Positions 59,542-64,000 of a stretch of DNA of 64,000 nucleotides are shown piece after piece (position 1 is the first letter of the stretch; each line of letters starts with the position of its first letter). The stretch is from Spiribacter curvatus (GTDB lineage Bacteria; Pseudomonadota; Gammaproteobacteria; Nitrococcales; Nitrococcaceae), in the NCBI RefSeq assembly GCF_000485905.1, contig NC_022664.1, positions 62,001-126,000 on the forward strand, written 5' to 3'. Position numbers and translations under genes: made by a program. Under the pieces are notes generated by a model. The model saw nothing but the letters and a program-made list of their open reading frames with translations. It was not told where the DNA came from and ran no database searches.

Positions 59542-60445
59542 CGTGGCTTCCATCTCGGTCAGTGGTTCCGTTTGTGCCTGTCCCAAACTTGCGCTGCTGG
59601 CGCTGCATTTCGTAGAGGAATGCATACTTGAGAAAACCGGAGAACATGGAAGACCAGGCGATGATCCAGCCACGCCATCCATCCCGCCAGCCTTGGCGGA
59701 AGATCAGTAGGCGGATGAAGCGGGCCAGTGGCGAAAAGATCATCTTATGCCACCGAAATGGCTTGCCGCGGGCAGACAGGGCCTCCGCGCCGATCTTTGC
59801 GTAATCGATACTCCGACGGAAATGATCCTCGACACCGGTGTAGGAGTAATGGTGGATATCTCCGTCGATACGTCCCGTTGCCCCCTCTACCTCAAGGCGA
59901 TCATGCGGGTTATAGCCCGTCCACTTCGCCATGCCGCGACGCACCAGTCGCAGACGCCATTCGGGATACCAGACGTGGCGTAACCAGTCGCCCAGGTAAT
60001 AGGTGAGACGGCTGATCTCGTAGCCGTTTCTCTGGGGAGCGTTGTTTTTCGCGAGCAGATCGCGGAGATTATCAGCCAGTTCGGGACTGATTGGCTCATC
60101 AGCGTCCAGGGAGAGGACCCAGGGCTGATGACAGGCCGAGAGTGCCCGGTTTTTCTGCTCGACGTGCCCTGGCCAGTCAGTCTCGATAACCTGGGCGCCG
60201 TAATCGCGGGCGATGGCCACCGTCGAGTCCGTCGATCCCGAATCAACGACGATCACCTCGGCTGGTTCCAGACGCTCGAGGCTGTCGAAGAGTCGCGGCA
60301 GATTCGCCTCTTCATCTTTGGTGATGATGGCGACGGATAAGGGAAGTGCCTGTCCCAAACCTCGGCAATCGGCATTATCGTTCAATTTAGCTGAGACCTC
60401 GCTCGACCAGATCACGGAAGTAGGCAACGGTCGGCTTGAGTCCAT
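59537..60445 (-). CDS. GT2-family glycosyltransferase (WaaE/KdtX-like)
   Basis: A 302-residue GT-A enzyme resembling LPS core beta-glucosyltransferases. [16 protein letters not shown] begins the conserved part at about residue 36. [10 protein letters not shown] and [10 protein letters not shown] carry the metal-binding DxD-type motif, and a membrane-associated tail follows. Sequence before residue 36 includes a repeat copy (GLGQALP), and the last 17 residues are repeat-derived (KFGTGTN and on). The true start is uncertain: ATG 60445 overlaps the upstream gene by 59 nt; TTG 60385 follows its stop directly. Confidence 0.82.
   Translation of the reverse strand: MDSSRPLPTSVIWSSEVSAKLNDNADCRGLGQALPLSVAIITKDEEANLPRLFDSLERLEPAEVIVVDSGSTDSTVAIARDYGAQVIETDWPGHVEQKNRALSACHQPWVLSLDADEPISPELADNLRDLLAKNNAPQRNGYEISRLTYYLGDWLRHVWYPEWRLRLVRRGMAKWTGYNPHDRLEVEGATGRIDGDIHHYSYTGVEDHFRRSIDYAKIGAEALSARGKPFRWHKMIFSPLARFIRLLIFRQGWRDGWRGWIIAWSSMFSGFLKYAFLYEMQRQQRKFGTGTNGTTDRDGSHG
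59574..59588 (+). repeat. Dispersed repeat copy 3
   Basis: Exact GTGCCTGTCCCAAAC inside the 3' end of the GT2 gene, coding for FGTGTN on the minus strand. It lies 47 nt from copy 2. Confidence 0.88.
60346..60360 (+). repeat. Dispersed repeat copy 4
   Basis: Exact 15-nt copy just upstream of the conserved part of the GT2 gene, read as GLGQAL if translated. It includes an in-frame TTG that could serve as a start. Confidence 0.88.
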
Positions 60446-61355
60446 CGATAAGCGCTACCTGTGGTGTCCACGCCAGGGCGTCTTTGGCGATGGTGATGTC
60501 GGGCTGACGCTGTCTCGGATCATCGGCGGGGAGCGGTGCATGGATCATGCGGCTGCCGGCACCGGTTGCCATGATGGCCTGATGGGCGAGCTCCCGCATA
60601 GTGAACTCCCCAGGATTACCGAGATTGACTGGGCCGGTGACCGCTGGACCGGTATCCATCAGACGGATCAATCCCTCGACCAGATCATCGACATAACAGA
60701 ACGAACGCGTCTGCTCACCGTCGCCGTAGAGCGTGATGTCCTCGCCGCGCAGCGCCTGCATGATGAAGTTCGAGACCACCCGCCCGTCGTTGGGGTGCAT
60801 GCGTGGACCGTATGTGTTGAAGATTCGTGCCACCTTGATCTCAAGGTTATGCTCGCGGTGGTAGTCAAAGAACAGTGTCTCGGCGCAGCGTTTTCCCTCG
60901 TCGTAACAAGAACGGGTACCGATCGGGTTAACGTGCCCCCAGTAATCCTCGGTCTGCGGATGGATCTCAGGATCGCCATACACCTCGCTGGTGGAGGCCT
61001 GAAGAATCGGTACATTCAGCCTTTTGGCCAGTCCCAGCATGTTGATGGCGCCATGCACGCTGGTCTTGGTGGTCTGAACCGGATCCCGCTGGTAGTGCAC
61101 TGGAGAGGCAGGGCAGGCGAGGTTGAAGATGCCATCGACCTCGACGAAAAGCGGGAACGTGACATCGTGGCGCATCGCCTCAAAGTAAGGGTTGCCCAAA
61201 AGATGAGCGATGTTATCGCGGCTGCCCGTGAGGTAGTTGTCGACGCAGAGTACTCCATGTCCGGCCGCTATAAGCCGATCACATAAATGCGAGCCGATGA
61301 ATCCTGCGCCGCCGGTGACGAGATAGGTTTTACGGAAGTGGTTGCGAGTCGGCAT
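60387..61355 (-). CDS. UDP-glucuronate decarboxylase (UDP-xylose synthase)
   Basis: A 322-residue extended [21 protein letters not shown] binds [13 protein letters not shown] follows, and the UXS-type active site [13 protein letters not shown] has the catalytic Tyr and Lys. [15 protein letters not shown] is also typical. It converts UDP-glucuronate to UDP-xylose (or a 4-keto intermediate). This points to a pentose in the LPS core or another glycan made by the neighbouring transferases. Confidence 0.92.
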   Translation of the reverse strand: MPTRNHFRKTYLVTGGAGFIGSHLCDRLIAAGHGVLCVDNYLTGSRDNIAHLLGNPYFEAMRHDVTFPLFVEVDGIFNLACPASPVHYQRDPVQTTKTSVHGAINMLGLAKRLNVPILQASTSEVYGDPEIHPQTEDYWGHVNPIGTRSCYDEGKRCAETLFFDYHREHNLEIKVARIFNTYGPRMHPNDGRVVSNFIMQALRGEDITLYGDGEQTRSFCYVDDLVEGLIRLMDTGPAVTGPVNLGNPGEFTMRELAHQAIMATGAGSRMIHAPLPADDPRQRQPDITIAKDALAWTPQVALIDGLKPTVAYFRDLVERGLS

Positions 61356-61379
61356 GGATGAGGGTCTCGACTGCTTGGA

Positions 61380-62459
61380 TCAGCTGAGTTGACTCAGTTG
61401 CTGATCGATCGTGTGGGTCACATAGTCCGGTGTGATACCACGCAGACAGTTGAGGTGCCCGAGCGGGCAGTATCGCTCGAAGCAGGGACTGCACTCGAGG
61501 CCTCGATAGATAACCGTCGCATGGTGGCTAAGTGGCGGAGTATATTGAGGATCTGATGAACCGTACAGGGCGATGACTGAAGCGGGTGTGGCGGCGGCAA
61601 TATGCATGAGTCCGGAGTCGTTCGTGACGACCACCGTACTGGCCGCGAGCAGATCGATGGCCTGACTGAGCGTGGTCTCGCCCGTCAGGTCGATGACTTC
61701 GGGGGCCTCGCTGGCAATCGCCTGGGCCAGCTCACTGTCCTTATCAGAACCGAGCAGCCCTACCTGCCAGCCGCGCTCCAGATACTCCCTCGCCAGCGCA
61801 GCAAAATATCCCGCGGGCCAGCGTTTCGCCGGGCCGTACTCGGCGCCAGGGCAGAGGGTGAGGATTGTGCCTGTCCCAAACCTTCCATTGAGTCCCAATG
61901 CTGCGAGAGTCGCTTGCTGCTGATCGCTGGAACTAATGAGCTGTGGCGGTTCGATGGGTGGTGGGTTTGTGCCTGTCCCAAACTGTGCAGTCCCAAACTG
62001 TGCAAACTTCGAGGCATTTGACTCGGCCAGCGCGACGAAGCGATCGACTGTTCGGTAGGTGCGCTCCCGGTTAAGCGGTCTGATGTCGTTGAGTAGCCCG
62101 TAGCGATGTTCGCCCAGGTAGCCAGTGCGTTTTGGAATACGCGCGATCCAGGGGATAAGGGCGGCCTTTGCCGAGCGCGGCAGTACGATCGCTCGAGCGT
62201 GGAGGAGGCGTTTGAGTGCCTGTCCCAAACGCCAGCGCCGAATGAGTCCCAGCTCGCCATGTGCGACTGGTAGGGTGAATGTGTGACGAACCTCCGGCAT
62301 TCGCTCGAGAAGTGCCTGTCCCCAAGAGGGAGCGATTACATCGATTGCGCGGTCGGGTGCCTCACGCTTGAGCGCTCGAAAGAGGCTCTGTGCCATCACC
62401 ATGTCGCCTACCCAGCCCGGCCCGACGACGAGGATGGCGTCGCTGGGCTGGTCGGTCAT
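61380..62459 (-). CDS. waaF: LPS heptosyltransferase II WaaF, with repeat insertions
   Basis: A 359-residue GT9 enzyme that adds the second heptose to the inner core. It begins ILVVGPGWVGDMVMAQSLF, and the ADP-heptose site is LCPGAEYGPAKRWP, with VTNDSGLMHIAAA and the late CSPCFERYCPLGHLNCL. Four repeat cores fall in the frame. Two code for FGTGT in a variable linker (about residues 160-200), with a tandem five-codon duplication beside one. Two code for GQAL inside conserved blocks. ATG 62459 overlaps the acyltransferase gene by 4 nt. Activity should be retained because catalytic motifs are intact. Confidence 0.92.
   Translation of the reverse strand: MTDQPSDAILVVGPGWVGDMVMAQSLFRALKREAPDRAIDVIAPSWGQALLERMPEVRHTFTLPVAHGELGLIRRWRLGQALKRLLHARAIVLPRSAKAALIPWIARIPKRTGYLGEHRYGLLNDIRPLNRERTYRTVDRFVALAESNASKFAQFGTAQFGTGTNPPPIEPPQLISSSDQQQATLAALGLNGRFGTGTILTLCPGAEYGPAKRWPAGYFAALAREYLERGWQVGLLGSDKDSELAQAIASEAPEVIDLTGETTLSQAIDLLAASTVVVTNDSGLMHIAAATPASVIALYGSSDPQYTPPLSHHATVIYRGLECSPCFERYCPLGHLNCLRGITPDYVTHTIDQQLSQLS
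61867..61881 (+). repeat. Dispersed repeat copy 5 (in waaF)
   Basis: Exact copy, coding FGTGT on the minus strand between GLNGR and ILTLCPGAEYG, just before the ADP-heptose site. Confidence 0.88.
61969..61983 (+). repeat. Dispersed repeat copy 6 (in waaF)
   Basis: Exact copy coding FGTGTN in the linker of waaF. It merges into the tandem duplication at 61975-62004. Confidence 0.88.
61975..62004 (+). repeat. 15-bp tandem duplication in waaF
   Basis: GTCCCAAACTGTGCA occurs twice head to tail, with no mismatch. The 15-bp unit is five codons, so a gain or loss of a unit keeps the reading frame. It shares its first 9 nt with the dispersed repeat. Confidence 0.9.
62216..62230 (+). repeat. Dispersed repeat copy 7 (in waaF)
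   Basis: Exact copy, read in a different frame than copies 5 and 6, giving LGQAL inside RRWRLGQALKRL, a region where homologues have similar residues. Confidence 0.85.
62312..62326 (+). repeat. Dispersed repeat copy 8 (in waaF, variant)
   Basis: GTGCCTGTCCCCAAG; the core is exact and the tail differs. Codes WGQAL in APSWGQALLERMPEV, a conserved region of the enzyme. Confidence 0.75.
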
Positions 62460-63415
62460 TGGATCTCTCCATGGCGGTTGTGGGGTTTCTGCAGCGCATT
62501 GGCATAGGCTGGCCGCTCGCCTGGTGGCGGGTGCTTGAACCGGCGGTGGAGCCAGAGATACTGCTCGGGATGCGCGCGGATCCCCCGTTCGATGACCGCA
62601 TTCATCCATTGGGCATCGGTGCGGTCATTACCGGTCGGGAATCCCGACATCGCCGGTGCCAGAGAGACTTCATAGCCGCTGCCATCGGCGTTGACGTTGA
62701 AAAACAGCGGTACGACCCTCGCGCCGCTCATTCTGCTGAGACGCATCAATCCGGTCGTGGTCGGTGTCGGAACACCCATGAAGGGCACGAATTCGCTGTT
62801 GCGGATGCCATAGTCCTGATCCCCCGCATACCAGACTGGCGTTCCCTCTTTGAGTGTCCGCACGATTTTCCGCAGCTCCGTGCGTGGCAGTGCATCTGCC
62901 AGCGTCCGCGACCGGCTCCGCAGCATCGCTTGGTCCATGAGCGGTTTTTTACGCATCGGCTTGTAAATCGCAGCCATCCGGATCCGGGGCCCGATCAGCC
63001 GGGCGGCGAGCTCAATACATAGAAAATGCCCCGATAGCAGAACGACTGGCGACCCGTCCGATTGCGCTGCTTCCAGATGCTCCAGCCCATGGACTTTGCA
63101 GGGGATTCGATCGACACGCGCACCCCCGAACCAGGCAAGCGCGGTTTCCGCTACCGCTCGGCCGGTGTAGCGCAGATTAACGCGGATGATGTGATCACGT
63201 TGTGCCTGTCCCAATTCCGGGAAACAAAGCTCGAGATTTCGCTTCGCGACCCTGCGTCGTTGGGTCGGGAAGTGATCGAGTAGCCGACCGACAGCCTCGC
63301 CGATTGCGAAGGCAATGCGTGGCGGCAATTTCCCGAGCATCCAGAGCAGCGCCAGAGAAAAGCGCTGGCTGACGCGATGGCGCAGGTCGGTCGTCGCGGA
63401 GCTGGAATCGGACAC
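62456..63415 (-). CDS. LpxL/HtrB-family lipid A acyltransferase (second copy)
   Basis: A 319-residue acyltransferase. The H-x4-E site is LSGHFLCIELA (about residue 114); VWYAGDQDYGIRNSEFVPFMG and the C-terminal YLWLHRRFKHPP are typical of lauroyl/myristoyl transferases. The N-terminus has the usual amphipathic helix region. It starts with GTG 63415. It contains repeat copy 9 (ELGQAQRD). It overlaps waaF by 4 nt and is divergent from hldE, so lipid A finishing and core assembly genes share one transcript. Confidence 0.92.
   Translation of the reverse strand: MSDSSSATTDLRHRVSQRFSLALLWMLGKLPPRIAFAIGEAVGRLLDHFPTQRRRVAKRNLELCFPELGQAQRDHIIRVNLRYTGRAVAETALAWFGGARVDRIPCKVHGLEHLEAAQSDGSPVVLLSGHFLCIELAARLIGPRIRMAAIYKPMRKKPLMDQAMLRSRSRTLADALPRTELRKIVRTLKEGTPVWYAGDQDYGIRNSEFVPFMGVPTPTTTGLMRLSRMSGARVVPLFFNVNADGSGYEVSLAPAMSGFPTGNDRTDAQWMNAVIERGIRAHPEQYLWLHRRFKHPPPGERPAYANALQKPHNRHGEIQ
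63202..63216 (+). repeat. Dispersed repeat copy 9 (in acyltransferase, variant tail)
   Basis: GTGCCTGTCCCAATT; exact core with a changed tail. Codes LGQAQ in CFPELGQAQRD, within a region that is conserved in the family. Confidence 0.75.
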
Positions 63416-63464
63416 GTCAGGGCGAGCTCTGGCTGGATGTTGGCGCGTGATTGATCTTGGTGCC

Positions 63465-63473
63465 TGCTAGAAT
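63465..63473 (+). promoter_or_regulatory. Extended -10 promoter of hldE
   Basis: TGCTAGAAT fits an extended -10 (TGn-TAGAAT), 41 bp before the hldE ATG in the divergent gap. No strong -35 is seen, which is usual for this promoter type. Confidence 0.4.
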
Positions 63474-63514
63474 CTGCATCATTGGTCACACAATCTACCG
63501 CCTCGAGGGTTTCG

Positions 63515-64000
63515 ATGCAGCTGGAATTGCCCGATTTTGGTACCGCCCGAGTACTCGTGGTCGGTGATGTCATGCTCGATCGCTACTGGCATGGCCCAAC
63601 CAGCCGGATCTCGCCTGAGGCGCCGGTACCGGTGCTGCGCGTGGATGGCGAAGATGCGCGACCGGGTGGCGCCGCGAACGTTGCCATGAACCTGGGGGCG
63701 TTGGGGGTCCAGGTCCGGATCATCGGCCTGATCGGTGACGATGATCATGGTCGGCTTCTCGAGTCCCGCCTGCGCGAGGGCGGCGTTGATCCATTACTTC
63801 AGCGCGTCGCCACCCATCCAACCATCTGCAAACTGCGGGTCCTCAGCCAGCGCCAGCAGCTCATGCGGCTCGATTTCGAACGGCCATTCACCGCCACGGA
63901 AACCGATGGCCTGATGGATATGTTTACACAGGCCCTCGCCGAGACCGATGTGGTCATCATGTCCGACTACGCCAAAGGGACGCTCTCGCACGTCCAGGCG
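63515..64000 (+). CDS. hldE: Heptose 7-phosphate kinase/adenylyltransferase HldE, N-terminal part
   Basis: The first 162 codons of hldE; the gene runs off the window. The visible part is the PfkB-type kinase domain that phosphorylates D-glycero-manno-heptose 7-phosphate. It reads VLVVGDVMLDRYWHG, then RISPEAPVPVL, the glycine motif RPGGAANVAMNLGALG, IGLIGDDDHG and VIMSDYAKGTLS. GAGGG lies 5 nt upstream of ATG 63515. Whether the adenylyltransferase domain is fused cannot be seen. It supplies the substrate for HldD and finally WaaF. Confidence 0.95.
   Translation, partial: MQLELPDFGTARVLVVGDVMLDRYWHGPTSRISPEAPVPVLRVDGEDARPGGAANVAMNLGALGVQVRIIGLIGDDDHGRLLESRLREGGVDPLLQRVATHPTICKLRVLSQRQQLMRLDFERPFTATETDGLMDMFTQALAETDVVIMSDYAKGTLSHVQA

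Noticed and set aside
63456-63467. GGTGCCTGCTAG near the hldE promoter as a tenth repeat copy
   Set aside because: Only the first seven bases of the repeat match, and they overlap a likely extended -10 element.

Overview
The window is a compact, GC-rich chromosomal segment of a gammaproteobacterium. The gene orders rsmB-(DUF4390)-ntrYX-trkAH, hisBHAFIE-tatABC, rpsU-yqeY-dnaG-rpoD-tRNA and dsbD-tlpA-aroQ-accBC, with very tight packing (many 4-nt start/stop overlaps and convergent genes sharing stop codons), suggest an Ectothiorhodospiraceae-like organism such as the Spiribacter/Halorhodospira/Alkalilimnicola group. That placement is inferred from gene order and protein character, not from a search. 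No gene-free stretch exceeds 300 bp; the longest is about 190 bp before sucA (13092-13282). I see no insertion sequence, prophage, CRISPR array or rRNA operon.

Layout. 1-7.4 kb: end of rsmB, a DUF4390 protein, the NtrY/NtrX two-component pair and the TrkA/TrkH potassium uptake system. 7.4-13.1 kb: a small TPR protein, dtd, six histidine genes and the Tat translocase. 13.3-18.9 kb: the complete 2-oxoglutarate dehydrogenase complex (sucA, sucB, lpd). 19-23.8 kb: djlA, a cytochrome b561/YceI pair, then a minus-strand cluster (LrgB, LrgA, a membrane J-protein, an oxidoreductase-like peptide, a PerM-family protein). 23.8-26.3 kb: a MotA/ExbB-like channel and a MotB/OmpA-like partner with a long coiled coil. 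26.3-30.4 kb: a LysR regulator divergent from isocitrate lyase, and an arsC-arsR-arsH operon. 30.4-34.9 kb: tRNA-Ile2(CAU) and the macromolecular synthesis operon. 35-43.4 kb: tsaD, plsY, folB, folK, a MidA-like methyltransferase, a stand-alone class III cyclase, uppP, cca, an NDUFA9-like SDR and a TauE/SafE permease. 43.4-48.2 kb: accC, accB, aroQ, a TlpA-type thioredoxin and dsbD. 48.3-54.7 kb: CIRCE-controlled groESL, glnE, ilvE and a small zinc-finger protein. 54.7-64 kb: a lipopolysaccharide island with two LpxL-type acyltransferases, a sulfotransferase, hldD, three glycosyltransferases, UDP-xylose synthase, heptosyltransferase waaF and the start of hldE.

The most unusual signal is a short dispersed repeat, GTGCCTGTCCCAAAC, with nine copies of its 11-nt core in one orientation. 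Eight lie between 59.5 and 63.3 kb in the LPS island, several of them inside reading frames without breaking them, and one lies just after the groEL terminator. In waaF one copy continues into a perfect 15-bp (five-codon) tandem duplication. A second notable feature is NtrX, whose AAA+ domain has lost the Walker A lysine, the Walker B glutamate and the sigma-54 contact loop. The MotA/OmpA-like pair is a candidate uncharacterised envelope motor.
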